Source: Marinobacter shengliensis
GTDB lineage: Bacteria; Pseudomonadota; Gammaproteobacteria; Pseudomonadales; Oleiphilaceae
Reading direction: 5' to 3'
DNA length: 64,000 nt
NCBI RefSeq assembly: GCF_003007715.1
Contig: NZ_PXNO01000027.1
Span: 310,001 to 374,000 of the forward strand
The notes beneath the pieces are model-generated. The model was not told the origin of the DNA. It saw only the letters and a list, made by a program, of their open reading frames with translations, and did not search any database. Every line of letters starts with the position of its first letter. Positions within the stretch are counted from its first letter, which is position 1. The position numbers and the translations under genes are program-made. This document shows, piece after piece, positions 26,530 through 36,040 of this stretch.

Positions 26530-27396
26530 GTGACTATACCTCAAGACCCGAAACCGTGCATTGATCTGCATTGCCATAGCACCGCATCCGATGGTGCGTT
26601 AACGCCGGAGGACCTGGTCGCTCGGGCAGCAGAGCAGGGTGTCAGCCATCTTGCACTGACCGACCATGACACCATTGCTGGTCTCGCTCAGGCTCGCGCC
26701 CGGGGGCAGGAACTGGGGCTGTCACTGATTAGCGGTGTTGAGCTGTCTTGTGTCTGGCGCAGCCACACCATTCATGTGGTCGGCCTGGACTTCGATGAAG
26801 CGGATCCGGCCTTTCTGGAGGCGCTGGCGCAGCAGAACGAGAACCGGTGGCAGCGAGCGCGGTTGATTGCCGATAGGCTGGCTCGCCTGAAGGTTGACGG
26901 GTTGCTGGAGAAAGCGACAGCCCTGGCCGGAGGCGATGTGCCCGGACGACCGCATTTTGCCCAGGTTCTGGTAGACGCCGAGGTGGTGCCAAAGACCGCC
27001 CATGCGTTCAAACGCTACCTTGGCTCCGGTAAGCCCGGTGATGTGAAGGCCTGCTGGCCCGAATTATCTGAAGTGGTGCAATGGATCACTGATGCTGGCG
27101 GCATCGCTGTGCTTGCGCATCCCCGAAAATACCGGCTGACGGCAACCCGCCTGCGTGAACTGACAGCGGATTTTCGCCGGGCTGGTGGTCGGGCCATTGA
27201 GGTATCGGTATCCGGGCAGTCCAGTGGTGATCTTGGTTTTGTGGCAGAGTTGGCAAGACGGGAGCAGTTGCTGGCGTCTCAGGGCAGCGACTTTCATTTT
27301 CCCGGTGCGCCCTGGTGTGAGCTGGGCCGTATCATGAAAATGCCAGAGGGGCTGGAGCCCGTCTGGCATCATTTCAGGCAACCGGTGAGCGCTTAG
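26530..27396 (+). CDS. rnm: PHP domain protein, RNase AM (YciV/TrpH type)
   Basis: 288 residues with all metal-binding motifs of the PHP family: DLHCHSTASDG, LTDHDTIAG, ISGVELS, IAVLAHPRKY and GSDFHFPG. In E. coli the homologue (formerly TrpH/YciV) is a 5'-3' exoribonuclease acting on RNA fragments and on rRNA 5' end maturation, and it also removes phosphate from pAp-like nucleotides. The start is GTG at 26530. The last codons overlap the convergent YecA-family gene by four bases. Confidence 0.88.
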   Translation: MTIPQDPKPCIDLHCHSTASDGALTPEDLVARAAEQGVSHLALTDHDTIAGLAQARARGQELGLSLISGVELSCVWRSHTIHVVGLDFDEADPAFLEALAQQNENRWQRARLIADRLARLKVDGLLEKATALAGGDVPGRPHFAQVLVDAEVVPKTAHAFKRYLGSGKPGDVKACWPELSEVVQWITDAGGIAVLAHPRKYRLTATRLRELTADFRRAGGRAIEVSVSGQSSGDLGFVAELARREQLLASQGSDFHFPGAPWCELGRIMKMPEGLEPVWHHFRQPVSA

Positions 27397-27935
27397 TCCG
27401 GTGCGTGGAACAGCAGGTAGAGGTCCGTCAGTGAATCCGGAATGGCTTCCGCCATGCGACCTGATAACTTCTCATCGTTACGCACGTTCTGGAAGTCCTC
27501 GTCCTCGAACAGGCCGGACAGGGTAAGCATCGGCACCATCAGGTCCGCGACGTCTTCCTCGCTGGCGGCATCGAGCCAGGCCTCTTCATTTTCCAGGAAG
27601 GTATCAACAAACCCGGCGCACCAGTTTTCCAGTGCGTTCATGGGATCGCCATCTTCCGGTTCGGGCAATTCCAGGGGTTGCCCCATGTCCAGGGCATGGG
27701 CCATATCAGAAGCCAATACCTTCACGCAGTGAGCGAAGACCTCCGGTACCTTGCCGTCCGGCAGGGTGTCTGCGCCGGTGGCGAGGCGGAAGATATCTTC
27801 CGCCTCCAGGCTGACCGGGCCGATAACGCTGGCACACACCACACCGTGGAACCCGAAGAAATCCAGGGCTTCATCTCCCCAGGGCTCGGCGAACAGTATG
27901 TCTTCCAGCGCCTCGATATCCGAATTGGTCAGCAT
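27393..27935 (-). CDS. YecA/YgfB family (UPF0149) protein
   Basis: 180 residues, acidic and all-helical: LTNSDIEALEDILF at the start, LDFFGFHGVVCASVIGP, ENWCAGFVDTFLENEEAW and the ending SLTDLYLLFHAPD. This matches the UPF0149 family in length and in the GF.GF-like segments, but it lacks the C-terminal SEC-C zinc motif of longer YecA proteins. The function of the family is not established. It starts two bases after the rne stop codon, so it is translated from the rne transcript. Confidence 0.82.
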   Translation of the reverse strand: MLTNSDIEALEDILFAEPWGDEALDFFGFHGVVCASVIGPVSLEAEDIFRLATGADTLPDGKVPEVFAHCVKVLASDMAHALDMGQPLELPEPEDGDPMNALENWCAGFVDTFLENEEAWLDAASEEDVADLMVPMLTLSGLFEDEDFQNVRNDEKLSGRMAEAIPDSLTDLYLLFHAPD

Positions 27936-27937
27936 AT

Positions 27938-30900
27938 TCAGTTACTCCCGGCCTTCTTGGCTTCGGCGGCCGCACGCTGGCGCTTACGGACCTCACGTGG
28001 GTCATTGTATGCACGGCCCGGAGTGACCGGAACGTCTGGCATTTCGTCCTGTGTGGGGGCGTTCTGCGCATCTTCGGCTTTTGCTTCTGCCTTGGGCTCT
28101 GCGTCAGTCTTAGACTCAGCTTCAGGTTCTGCCTGGTCAGCCTTGGCCTCGGGCTCGGGACTCTCTGGCTGAGCTTTTGGTTCTTCACCCCCGGGCTTTT
28201 CGGCAGTTTCAGCTTGCTCTGCCTTTTCAGCCTTCGGGGCATTCGCCGTTTCGCTGTTTGCTGCCTTGCTTTCGGTCTTTGAAGCTTCCGTCGCTTCAGC
28301 AGGCTTGCTCTCGGGCTTCGGCGTTGCTTCCGGCTTGTCAGTTGGCTCTGCTGCTTTTGCTTCGCTGTCGGTCTTGGTGGCCGGCGCTTCAGCATTAGCG
28401 CTATCTGCAGCCTTGTCTGCGGCTTTCGGTTTGCGCTGACGGTTTGCCGGGCGAGCCTTGCGGGGTTCCCTGGGCTCCTTGTCCTTCTCGGCGTTACCGG
28501 ATTCAGGCGCGTCAGCCGGCTTCGCGGCGTCAGCCGTGGCGTCGGTTGTTTCGCTCGCCTTCTGGCCGTCAGCCTGGTTGCCTTGCTCTGCCGGCTGGGC
28601 AGGTTGCTCGGCTTTCTCTTCCGGCACCTTGTCGGCTTTCGGTTGTTCCTGCTTGTCAGCCTTGGGTGTCTCCACCGTGGCCTTGTCTTCGGAGGCAGCG
28701 CTCTTCGGTGCTTCAACCTTCTTGGGCTGTTCAACCGGTTGCTGGGCTGGTTGTTGCTTCGCCTCTTCGTTATCGGTCTCTACGCCTTTCTCGGGCTGAG
28801 TATCCTTCTGGTGCCTTTCGCTGCGTTCTGCCTTGCGAGCGGCCGGTGTGCTGGCCGGAGACTCGGCAGGTGAGCCGTCGCGATTACGCTGGCGGCGTGG
28901 CTTGCGACGTTTGTCGTCACCACCCTGCTTGTTCTCGGCCGGCGCCTTCTGGGCATCTTGTTGCGGTTCGCGATTGTCTTTCTGGTCTTTCGCATCGCGC
29001 TGCGGACGATTGCGGTTCTGGTTGCGACCCTGTGAGTCCTTGCGGTTGTCCCGACGGTTCTCACTGCCTTTTGTGTCCGCGCCGCGGTTATCGCCGGCCT
29101 TGTCCTGCTGCCCTGAACGATTCTGGGCACCGCGGGACTGGTCATCGTTGCGGTTGCCGCGATTACGGTTGCGGTTATCATCAGCGCGGTTTGGCTGGCC
29201 ACTCTGGCGGCGGTCGTTTCCGGTGCGATTGCCACCCTGGCGCTGGTCGTCACGGGCTACCCGTGATTTGCGGCGGTCCTGGCGGCCCTGGTTACGACGG
29301 TCTCCGGCGCGGTCACGGTTACCGGCGGCTTGTTTGGTGTCGGTTTGCTCCTGCTCACCGCGGAAGAAACAGGCAATTTTCTTGCCGAGCTTGCGGAACA
29401 GGCCTTCTTCTGGCTCCGCAGGTTCAGCGGCGGCCTGGGGTGCTGTCGGGGCAGGGGCTGTGGGGCGGATGGCCTTCACGGCAGCCTGCTCACGAACCGG
29501 CTTTTCGGTGGTCTGTACTTCGGCGCTTTCTTCTTCCCGCTCGTTGTATTCCTGAGCAACCTGATGGCTGGCAATGTGCTCAGGGGTTGCTTCATCCTGA
29601 CGCAGACGGATGATCTCGAAGTGCGGTGTTTCCATATTTGGCACCGGAGCAACCACCACGGAAACGCCCTGGCGTGCCTCGATGTCGGCCAACTGCTTGC
29701 GTTTTTCGTTCAGCAGGAAGGTAGCCACGGACACCGGCACGATGGCGCGGACTTCGGCAGTCTTTTCCTTGGACGACTCTTCGTAGATCAGTCGCATGAT
29801 GCTCAGGGCCAGGGATTCAATACCCCGGATAGTGCCCTGGCCTTCACAGCGCGGGCACACTTCGCTGCGGGTTTCACCCAGTGATGGGCGCAGGCGCTGA
29901 CGTGACATCTCCAGCAGGCCGAAGCGGGAAATCTTGCCGACCTGAACGCGGGCCCGGTCGATTTCCAGGGCTTCACGCATTTTCTGCTCGACTTCGCGCT
30001 GGTGCTTGGCGGGTGTCATGTCGATGAAATCGATAACGATCAACCCGCCCATGTCCCGCAGGCGCAGCTGGCGAGCGATTTCTTCTGCCGCTTCCAGGTT
30101 GGTCTGCAGGGCAGTTTCCTCGATATCGTGACCTTTGGTGGCCCGGGAGGAGTTGATATCAATGGAGACCAGTGCTTCAGTGGGGTCGATCACGATGGAG
30201 CCGCCGGAGGGCAGCTTCACTTCCCGCTGGAACGCGGTTTCGATCTGGCCTTCGATCTGATAGCGGCTGAACAGAGGGATCTCATCCTTGTACAGCTTGA
30301 TCTTGTTCTCGAAGGTGGGCATCACAGCGCGTACAAAGCTGAGTACATCTTCATAAACGCCGTCGGCGTCGATCAGGACTTCGCCGATGTCCTGGCGGAG
30401 GTAGTCACGAACCGCCCGGATGATAACGTTGCTTTCCTGGTGAATCAGGAATGGCGCCTTGCGCTCGCCAGCCGCCTGGGTAATGGCTTCCCAGAACTGT
30501 ACCAGGTAATCAAGGTCCCACTGGAGCTCTTCGGTGGTACGGCCAATTCCAGCGGTGCGTACGATGATTCCCATGGATTTAGGCACTTGTACGCCGTTCA
30601 TGGCATCTTTCAGTTGGGAACGGTCATCACCCTCAATACGGCGGGAGATGCCGCCGGCGCGTGGGTTGTTGGGCATCAGCACCAGGTAACGGCCGGCCAG
30701 AGAGATAAAGGTGGTCAGGGCTGCGCCCTTGTTGCCACGCTCTTCTTTATCAACTTGTACGATGACTTCCTGCCCTTCAGACAGGACGTCCTTGATGTTG
30801 ATCTTGCCTTCGATCTGGCCGGGAGACTTCTTGAAGTACTCTTTGGAGATTTCCTTCAGCGGGAGGAAGCCATGACGCTCTGCGCCAAAGTCGACGAACG

Positions 30901-31066
30901 CCGCTTCAAGGCTGGGTTCTACACGGGTGATCCGGCCTTTGTAAATGTTGGCTTTTTTCTGTTCGCGGGTGCTGGATTCGATATCCAGGTCAAAAAGCCG
31001 TTGGCCGTCTACCAGAGCTACGCGCAACTCTTCAGGGTGAGTTGCATTGATCAGCATTCTTTTCAT
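27938..31066 (-). CDS. rne: ribonuclease E
   Basis: 1042 residues. The N-terminal catalytic half (about 1-510) has the S1 domain ([20 protein letters not shown]), the 5'-sensor and RNase H-like parts, the DNase I-like domain ([30 protein letters not shown]), and the zinc-link CPRCEGQG. The C-terminal half is low-complexity scaffold: a basic RNA-binding tract ([35 protein letters not shown]) and long Ala/Lys/Glu/Pro runs, ending in the short conserved [20 protein letters not shown]. It starts mRNA decay and processes rRNA and tRNA as the degradosome core at the inner membrane. Long opposite-strand frames across it are shadows. Confidence 0.97.
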   Translation of the reverse strand: MKRMLINATHPEELRVALVDGQRLFDLDIESSTREQKKANIYKGRITRVEPSLEAAFVDFGAERHGFLPLKEISKEYFKKSPGQIEGKINIKDVLSEGQEVIVQVDKEERGNKGAALTTFISLAGRYLVLMPNNPRAGGISRRIEGDDRSQLKDAMNGVQVPKSMGIIVRTAGIGRTTEELQWDLDYLVQFWEAITQAAGERKAPFLIHQESNVIIRAVRDYLRQDIGEVLIDADGVYEDVLSFVRAVMPTFENKIKLYKDEIPLFSRYQIEGQIETAFQREVKLPSGGSIVIDPTEALVSIDINSSRATKGHDIEETALQTNLEAAEEIARQLRLRDMGGLIVIDFIDMTPAKHQREVEQKMREALEIDRARVQVGKISRFGLLEMSRQRLRPSLGETRSEVCPRCEGQGTIRGIESLALSIMRLIYEESSKEKTAEVRAIVPVSVATFLLNEKRKQLADIEARQGVSVVVAPVPNMETPHFEIIRLRQDEATPEHIASHQVAQEYNEREEESAEVQTTEKPVREQAAVKAIRPTAPAPTAPQAAAEPAEPEEGLFRKLGKKIACFFRGEQEQTDTKQAAGNRDRAGDRRNQGRQDRRKSRVARDDQRQGGNRTGNDRRQSGQPNRADDNRNRNRGNRNDDQSRGAQNRSGQQDKAGDNRGADTKGSENRRDNRKDSQGRNQNRNRPQRDAKDQKDNREPQQDAQKAPAENKQGGDDKRRKPRRQRNRDGSPAESPASTPAARKAERSERHQKDTQPEKGVETDNEEAKQQPAQQPVEQPKKVEAPKSAASEDKATVETPKADKQEQPKADKVPEEKAEQPAQPAEQGNQADGQKASETTDATADAAKPADAPESGNAEKDKEPREPRKARPANRQRKPKAADKAADSANAEAPATKTDSEAKAAEPTDKPEATPKPESKPAEATEASKTESKAANSETANAPKAEKAEQAETAEKPGGEEPKAQPESPEPEAKADQAEPEAESKTDAEPKAEAKAEDAQNAPTQDEMPDVPVTPGRAYNDPREVRKRQRAAAEAKKAGSN

Positions 31067-31657
31067 GGAAAGAAAGGGTTCCTGTCGTTTGTTAGTGACA
31101 GAAAACCGGGGGGATTCGCATCAGCGAAGCGGGATGTGCGTGCCGCGGGCCCTGTTACAGCAGGGCGGGCCGGCGGCCAGACGGATCAGACCCTTATGGG
31201 GCTTGATCCTGTAAGTCTGAGACCACCGCCGACGATCCGCCTGCCTGACAGCAGGGAGAGGTCGAATAGGGTGAGTGTCTGTTGACGCATAATATCCGTT
31301 TTCAGGTTCACACAAACTCCTGGGTCTCACGTCGTATTGGTTTGCTGGACGGCCCGGGTTTGCATGGTAGTGATTCTTCGCGATGTCGCCCGACGGTTTT
31401 CCGGTCGGTTTTTCCTCTCCCGGAGCAGGCCGCAGCCTCTCTGGGTCTGCCCTGTGGTCCGGGAGTTTGTTTCACGCCGGGCCCGGTAATGATTGGGCTT
31501 CGGCGTTCAATCTCTTAATCAGTGTCGGTATACTGCTGCCGCTCCGGCTTCTGACCAGAGTTCGTCAGGCCGTAGACAAACGGCAGAGCACGCCGGAATA
31601 TAACAGTAAAGCGGTGTTCGTTCAATCCCGCGTTTATCACCCAGTAAAAGGTATCCC
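31067..31657. promoter_or_regulatory. rne/rluC intergenic region with likely long rne 5' leader
   Basis: 591 bases between the divergent starts of rne (31066) and rluC (31658). I see no gene in it: the open frames lack coding character and ribosome sites. By analogy with E. coli, where RNase E controls its own mRNA through a roughly 360-base leader with hairpins, most of it probably serves as rne leader plus two promoters. A TATAAC hexamer near 31600 could serve rluC. I cannot place the promoters firmly. Confidence 0.5.
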
Positions 31658-32734
31658 ATGTCGCGCAAGCCAGTAGCCCGTCGTCAGCCGCCAAAACGCG
31701 GCAATCCGTCCCGTGGGGGATCGGGCCGGGCAGGACCGGTGTCCTCTGATGGGCATCGCGGAGAGTTGCCGGCAGGCCAGGTGCAGAAGGGTGTCCAGTG
31801 GGTGACGGTGGACGAGGATATGGCCGGCCAGCGGGTTGACAACTTTCTCCTCGCCCGCCTGCGGGGCGTGCCGAAAAGCATTGTGTATCGAATTGTTCGC
31901 AAGGGTGAGGTGCGGGTTAACAAAGGTCGAGTAAGGCCGGATTCCCGCCTTCAGGCTGGCGACGTGGTGCGCATTCCGCCGATTGTCCAGAAGAGCAAGC
32001 CGGAGTCGCCTACGCCCGGTGATCGGGTGCAATCGGTTATGGAAGCGGCGGTGGTCTTTGAAAATGACGATATGCTGGTGGTGAACAAGCCCTCGGGTAT
32101 TGCCGTTCATGGTGGCAGTGGCCTGAGTTTTGGTTTGATCGAAGTGCTCAGGTCGGCCCGGCCGCAGGCAAAGTTCCTGGAGTTGGTGCATCGGCTGGAC
32201 CGGGATACGTCCGGTTTGGTGATGGTGGCTAAAAAACGGTCGGCGTTGCGTTTTCTCCAGGATGAACTGCGGCACAAACGCATTCGTAAGCATTATCACG
32301 CCCTGGTGGCGGGCACCTGGCCAGCAGGCATTGGTCGGGTTGATGAACCGCTGCTGCGCTATGAGATGCCGAATGGCGAGCGGCGGGTGAAAGTAAGTCC
32401 CGAAGGCAAGGAATCGCTGACGCTGTTTCGCTGTTTGCAGCAATACCAGGGGTACAGTCTGGTGCAGGCGTCGCCAGTAACCGGTCGCACGCACCAGATT
32501 CGCGTACACAGCGCCTCGGCTGGTCACCCGATAGCCGGCGATGACAAATATATGGACGATGCCAGTCTCAAGGCATTTCGGGCCATCGGTGGGCAGCGGC
32601 TGATGCTTCATGCCAGGGCCCTCGAGTTCACATTGCCGGGATCTGATGAGGCAATGAGCCTCGAAGCGCCGTATGATGAGCCATTCGCCAAGGTGCTCAA
32701 AGAGCTTGAGCAGCGTAGCAAGGGTGGTTATTGA
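31658..32734 (+). CDS. rluC: 23S rRNA pseudouridine(955/2504/2580) synthase
   Basis: 358 residues. An N-terminal basic tail is followed by an S4 RNA-binding domain (RVDNFLLARLRGVPKSIVYR, VRVNKGRVRPDSRLQAGD) and then the RluA-type catalytic domain with the catalytic Asp in HRLDRDTSGLVMVAKK and the later GRTHQIRVH and AGHPIAGDDKY motifs. It converts three uridines of 23S rRNA to pseudouridine. Divergence from rne is the standard arrangement for rluC, which supports this over the paralogues rluA and rluD. The stop TGA overlaps the ATG of the next gene by one base. Confidence 0.95.
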   Translation: MSRKPVARRQPPKRGNPSRGGSGRAGPVSSDGHRGELPAGQVQKGVQWVTVDEDMAGQRVDNFLLARLRGVPKSIVYRIVRKGEVRVNKGRVRPDSRLQAGDVVRIPPIVQKSKPESPTPGDRVQSVMEAAVVFENDDMLVVNKPSGIAVHGGSGLSFGLIEVLRSARPQAKFLELVHRLDRDTSGLVMVAKKRSALRFLQDELRHKRIRKHYHALVAGTWPAGIGRVDEPLLRYEMPNGERRVKVSPEGKESLTLFRCLQQYQGYSLVQASPVTGRTHQIRVHSASAGHPIAGDDKYMDDASLKAFRAIGGQRLMLHARALEFTLPGSDEAMSLEAPYDEPFAKVLKELEQRSKGGY

Positions 32735-33381
32735 TGGATGTAAAGGTTGTTATTTTTGACTGGGACGGAACGCTCATTGATTCCGTGGACCATATTGCAG
32801 ACAGCTTGCACCAGGCTGCAACCGAGCTGGGGTACCCGGAGCTGGAGCGCGAAGCCTATCGGGATATTATTGGGCTGGGCATGATCGAGGCTCTGGAGCG
32901 TCTGTACCCGGGGTTGAGTCGCGAGGAAATGATGCGGATTCGGGAGGGTTACGCGGGTTACTTTTTCCAGAAAGTGACCACGCCCCAGAACGTATTCGAG
33001 GGTATGGCGGACATACTGGCCGACTTGCGTGGCTCCGGCCGGAGTTGTTCGGTGGCCACCGGCAAGAGCCGCCGGGGTCTGGAAGTGGCACTTACCTCCA
33101 GCGGGCTGGGCACCCATTTCGACATTACCCGGTGTGCTGACGAAACCAAATCCAAGCCCGACCCGCTGATGCTTGAGGAAATTCTGGATTTCTACGGTTA
33201 CCGGCCTGAGCAGGCGGTGATGATCGGTGACACCCGCTACGACCTGGATATGGCTCGCCGTATTGGTATGCCGGCGATCGGGGTTGAGTGGGGAGTGCAT
33301 AAGCGTGACGTGCTGGAACAGTATGATCCCCATGCGGTAGTGAGTTCTGTTGATGAGCTTCGGCGTACGCTGGGGCTATGA
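32734..33381 (+). CDS. HAD-IA family hydrolase (phosphoglycolate phosphatase-like)
   Basis: 215 residues. All four HAD motifs are present: FDWDGTLIDS (nucleophile and acid Asp), SVATGKSRRG, the Lys in KSKPDPLML, and VMIGDTRYDLDMA. The cap domain is a small helical insert after the first motif, as in the Gph/YrfG group. The natural substrate is not clear. Its ATG overlaps the rluC stop (TGATG), so translation is coupled, as in the rluC-HAD-sppA cluster of related bacteria. A frame upstream by one codon (TTG) is the alternative start. Confidence 0.9.
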   Translation: MDVKVVIFDWDGTLIDSVDHIADSLHQAATELGYPELEREAYRDIIGLGMIEALERLYPGLSREEMMRIREGYAGYFFQKVTTPQNVFEGMADILADLRGSGRSCSVATGKSRRGLEVALTSSGLGTHFDITRCADETKSKPDPLMLEEILDFYGYRPEQAVMIGDTRYDLDMARRIGMPAIGVEWGVHKRDVLEQYDPHAVVSSVDELRRTLGL

Positions 33382-33405
33382 TCGTTTGTGGTTAAGGAAT
33401 AGCGG

Positions 33406-34461
33406 ATGAGTGACTGGGAATCGGATAAGGAGCCGGGCTGGGGTGACAAGCCTGCAGAGCCTGAGCAGAGTGCGCCGGCGCGAAAGCGAGGTTTGTTTGG
33501 CAGTAAAGAGCCGGCGTTGCCGCCGGAATCGGGGCGCGACTGGCGACTGATCGAGAAGCTGGTGATGTCGCTGCAGGCAGAGCAGCGTCGAAGCCGTCGC
33601 TGGGGGATCTTTTTCAAGATATTGACGTTTGGTTACCTGTTTGCGCTGCTTTTCTTTATACGTTCGCCTCTTGGTGACAGTGTTGATTCTGTTGCCGGTC
33701 ACCACACCGCATTGGTGGAGGTCAGGGGCACTATTGCCGCAGACGAGCTGGCGAGCGCTGATAACCTGGTGACATCACTGCGCAATGCCTTTGAGGCTGA
33801 GCGCTCAAAGGCAGTGGTGTTAAGGATCAATAGCCCCGGCGGCAGCCCGGTGCAGGCAGGCTACGTCTACGATGAAATTAAACGCCTACGGGAAGAGTAC
33901 CCAGACAAGAAGGTCTACGCGGTTATCTCGGACATCGGCGCCTCTGGTGCTTATTACATCGCGGCGGCGGCTGATGAAATCTACGCCAATCGGGCCAGCC
34001 TGGTGGGATCGATCGGCGTTATTGCCGGTGGATTCGGGTTCAGTGAAATGCTGGACAAAATCGGTGTGGATCGCCGCCTTTATACTGCCGGAGAGAGCAA
34101 GGCTTTCCTTGACCCGTTCTCGCCTGAGCGCGATGAAGATGTTGCTTTCTGGCAGAGCGTGCTGGAAAACACTCACCAGCAGTTTATTAGTGCCGTAAAA
34201 GAGGGCAGGGGTGAACGCCTGGCAGACGACGAGCGGTTGTTCAGCGGTCTGGTGTGGAGTGGCGAGCAAGCTGTTGAGCTGGGGCTGGTGGACGGGCTGG
34301 GCAGCACCTCCTGGGTGGCCCGTCAGTTGGTGGGTGAGGAGAAGCTGGTGGACTACAGTCGCCGTCGCTCGCCCTTCCGTGAGCTTGTGGACCAGTTGGG
34401 CGTCTCGGTCGGCGAGGGTGTCGCTACCCGTATGTTGGAATCGCGCCTCGAATTGCGTTAA
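33406..34461 (+). CDS. sppA: signal peptide peptidase SppA, short form (S49 family)
   Basis: 351 residues. A hydrophilic N-terminal cytoplasmic part is followed by one membrane helix (LTFGYLFALLFFIRSP), then a single S49 protease domain: VVLRINSPGGSPVQAGYVYD, the nucleophile Ser in SDIGASGAYYIAAAADEIYA, and ASLVGSIGVIAGGFGF. Short SppA forms assemble as oligomers on the outer face of the inner membrane and cut leftover signal peptides. It lies 24 bases after the HAD gene and completes the rluC-HAD-sppA operon. Confidence 0.93.
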   Translation: MSDWESDKEPGWGDKPAEPEQSAPARKRGLFGSKEPALPPESGRDWRLIEKLVMSLQAEQRRSRRWGIFFKILTFGYLFALLFFIRSPLGDSVDSVAGHHTALVEVRGTIAADELASADNLVTSLRNAFEAERSKAVVLRINSPGGSPVQAGYVYDEIKRLREEYPDKKVYAVISDIGASGAYYIAAAADEIYANRASLVGSIGVIAGGFGFSEMLDKIGVDRRLYTAGESKAFLDPFSPERDEDVAFWQSVLENTHQQFISAVKEGRGERLADDERLFSGLVWSGEQAVELGLVDGLGSTSWVARQLVGEEKLVDYSRRRSPFRELVDQLGVSVGEGVATRMLESRLELR

Positions 34462-34465
34462 CGGC

Positions 34466-34501
34466 CTGCTACACCCCGGATTATGGTTCGGGGTGTAGCA
34501 G
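34466..34501. terminator. long hairpin between convergent sppA and maf
   Basis: A perfect 13-base stem, CTGCTACACCCCG with CGGGGTGTAGCAG, and a 10-base loop. It lies five bases after the sppA stop and overlaps the last codons of maf. There is no T-run on either side, so it may act as a weak bidirectional terminator or as a 3' end stabiliser. Confidence 0.6.
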
Positions 34502-35083
34502 TGGGTTGTTACCGAGCCGGATCAGAATCTCGTTCAGGGCAATCAGTGGCAATCCAATCAGGCTGTTGGGGTCTCGCCCTTCCAACCCCTTGAACAGGGT
34601 TATGCCTAACCCCTCCATCTTGAAGCTGCCAGCGCAGTCATAGGGTTGCTCTCGGTGCAGGTAGTTGCTGATTTCCTCCCTGGTAAGGTCGCGGAAATGT
34701 GCAATAAAGGTTTCGCAGCAGTGTTCGAGAACGCCTGTCCGGGTGTCGAGCACCGCCAGGCCGGTGAGGAAATGCACGCTTTTCCCGCTGCTCCGGCTGA
34801 GTTGTTCAAGCGCCCTCTCATGGCTGCCTGGTTTGCTTAACAGTGTGCCGTCCGGCAGGGCGGCGACCTGGTCCGAGCCGATGATGAGTTTTCCGGGGTG
34901 CTCCGGTGCAAGCGCCTGGGCTTTTTGGGTGGCCAGTCGAACCGCCAGGGCATCCGGTAGTTCGCCTTGTAGCGGCGATTCGTCGATATTCGGGCTGGCG
35001 GTCTCAAAGGGCAGGCCGAGCTGGTCGAGCAGGCGTTTGCGGTAAGGGGATGATGACGCTAGCAAAAGGCCGGGTGAGGTCAT
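34481..35083 (-). CDS. Maf family nucleotide pyrophosphatase (YceF-like)
   Basis: 200 residues. Maf proteins hydrolyse abnormal nucleoside triphosphates. The signature LLASSSPYRKRLLDQLGLPF is at the start, the base-recognition Asp lies in IIGSDQVAAL, and KPGSHERALEQLSRSSGKSV and AGSFKMEGLGITLF follow. The GSDQVA and AGSFKMEG forms are those of the YceF subgroup, reported to act on 7-methyl-GTP. The position next to yceD-rpmF-plsX is the usual one for yceF. The end of the coding region lies inside a hairpin shared with sppA. Confidence 0.92.
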   Translation of the reverse strand: MTSPGLLLASSSPYRKRLLDQLGLPFETASPNIDESPLQGELPDALAVRLATQKAQALAPEHPGKLIIGSDQVAALPDGTLLSKPGSHERALEQLSRSSGKSVHFLTGLAVLDTRTGVLEHCCETFIAHFRDLTREEISNYLHREQPYDCAGSFKMEGLGITLFKGLEGRDPNSLIGLPLIALNEILIRLGNNPLLHPEP

Positions 35084-35229
35084 GGCTGCCTTATAGAGAT
35101 GGTGGATTGATGAATCTGTCAGCTTTACCGGTCCATATCGTAAAATACCCCTACACGGAGCGGAACCCCCGACAGAAAGTGGATTAAGTCTTTGACAGAG
35201 GCGGGTCGCGCCCCTAAAATTGCGCGCCT

Positions 35230-35787
35230 ATGTCTAAAGCGCCGATCGCCGAACTGCCGAAATCCGTTGACCCTATCCGGTTGGCTGAGCAGAACAGAAC
35301 ACTTGAGGGGGTAGTTCCACTCAGGGGTCTCGCTCGTTTTCGAGAAGCAGTTCCTGGCTTGCAGGATGGCAGTGAATGCCATGTTAAGCTGTCCTTTTAT
35401 CAGGATAGTGAGCGCCGAAGGGTTGTGTCGGGCGAGCTGTCTGCGCCGGTCACACTGGAGTGCCAGCGTTGCATGACTGATATGCATACGACACTGGAAT
35501 CCCGTTTTGATCTCGGGTTGGTCATCAACGATGAGCAGGCCCAACGATTGCCGAAAGCACTGGAACCCTTTCTGTTCGAGGACTTCAGCGCAGACTTGTG
35601 GGCCATGGTGGAAGACGAGCTATTGCTGGTATTACCACCCTTTCCTCTCCATGAGAGGGACGAATGCCCGGCAAAGGAAGACCTGGAGGCACTGGAACCA
35701 TCAAACGTTGCCAGTGAGCCAGAGGTAAAGAAAAGAGAAGATAACCCGTTCAGTGTTCTGGCGGGTCTCAAGACGACAAAGCATTAA
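35230..35787 (+). CDS. yceD: YceD family protein (DUF177, large subunit rRNA accumulation)
   Basis: 185 residues. The conserved DUF177 core is ELSAPVTLECQRCMTDMHTT, with its Cys pair, and the acidic EPFLFEDFSADLWAMVEDEL. The C-terminal tail EDNPFSVLAGLK is also typical. In bacteria and plants YceD is linked to 23S rRNA accumulation and is nearly always encoded just before rpmF, as here (30 bases). Start ATG at 35230; divergent from maf. Confidence 0.92.
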   Translation: MSKAPIAELPKSVDPIRLAEQNRTLEGVVPLRGLARFREAVPGLQDGSECHVKLSFYQDSERRRVVSGELSAPVTLECQRCMTDMHTTLESRFDLGLVINDEQAQRLPKALEPFLFEDFSADLWAMVEDELLLVLPPFPLHERDECPAKEDLEALEPSNVASEPEVKKREDNPFSVLAGLKTTKH

Positions 35788-35817
35788 CGTTTTCGTAAAT
35801 AGGTCAGGAGCATAACC

Positions 35818-35997
35818 ATGGCTGTACAGCAAAATCGCAAGACCCGTTCCAAGCGTGGCATGCGCCGTTCGCACGACGCACTGAGCGCCGCCGCTCTGTC
35901 TACAGACGCAACCACCGGCGAAGTTCATCGTCGTCACCACGTCTCTCCGGACGGTTTTTACCGCGGAAAGCAGGTTGTTGAGGCTCGCGACGAGTAA
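35818..35997 (+). CDS. rpmF: 50S ribosomal protein L32
   Basis: 59 residues beginning [20 protein letters not shown] and ending [13 protein letters not shown], the standard sequence of bacterial L32 of the kind without zinc-binding cysteines. AGGAG lies eight bases before the ATG. It sits between yceD and plsX in the conserved order and is probably co-transcribed with both, linking ribosome and membrane lipid synthesis. Confidence 0.97.
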   Translation: MAVQQNRKTRSKRGMRRSHDALSAAALSTDATTGEVHRRHHVSPDGFYRGKQVVEARDE

Positions 35998-36040
35998 GAT
36001 CGTCGGGATACCCTTCTGACCCGTGACGCATGGACGAGCG

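Noticed and set aside
28444..31285. Long plus-strand frames across rne
   Set aside because: They are shadows of the GC-rich, repetitive C-terminal scaffold and the catalytic half of RNase E; composition is Cys/Arg/Ser-rich nonsense.
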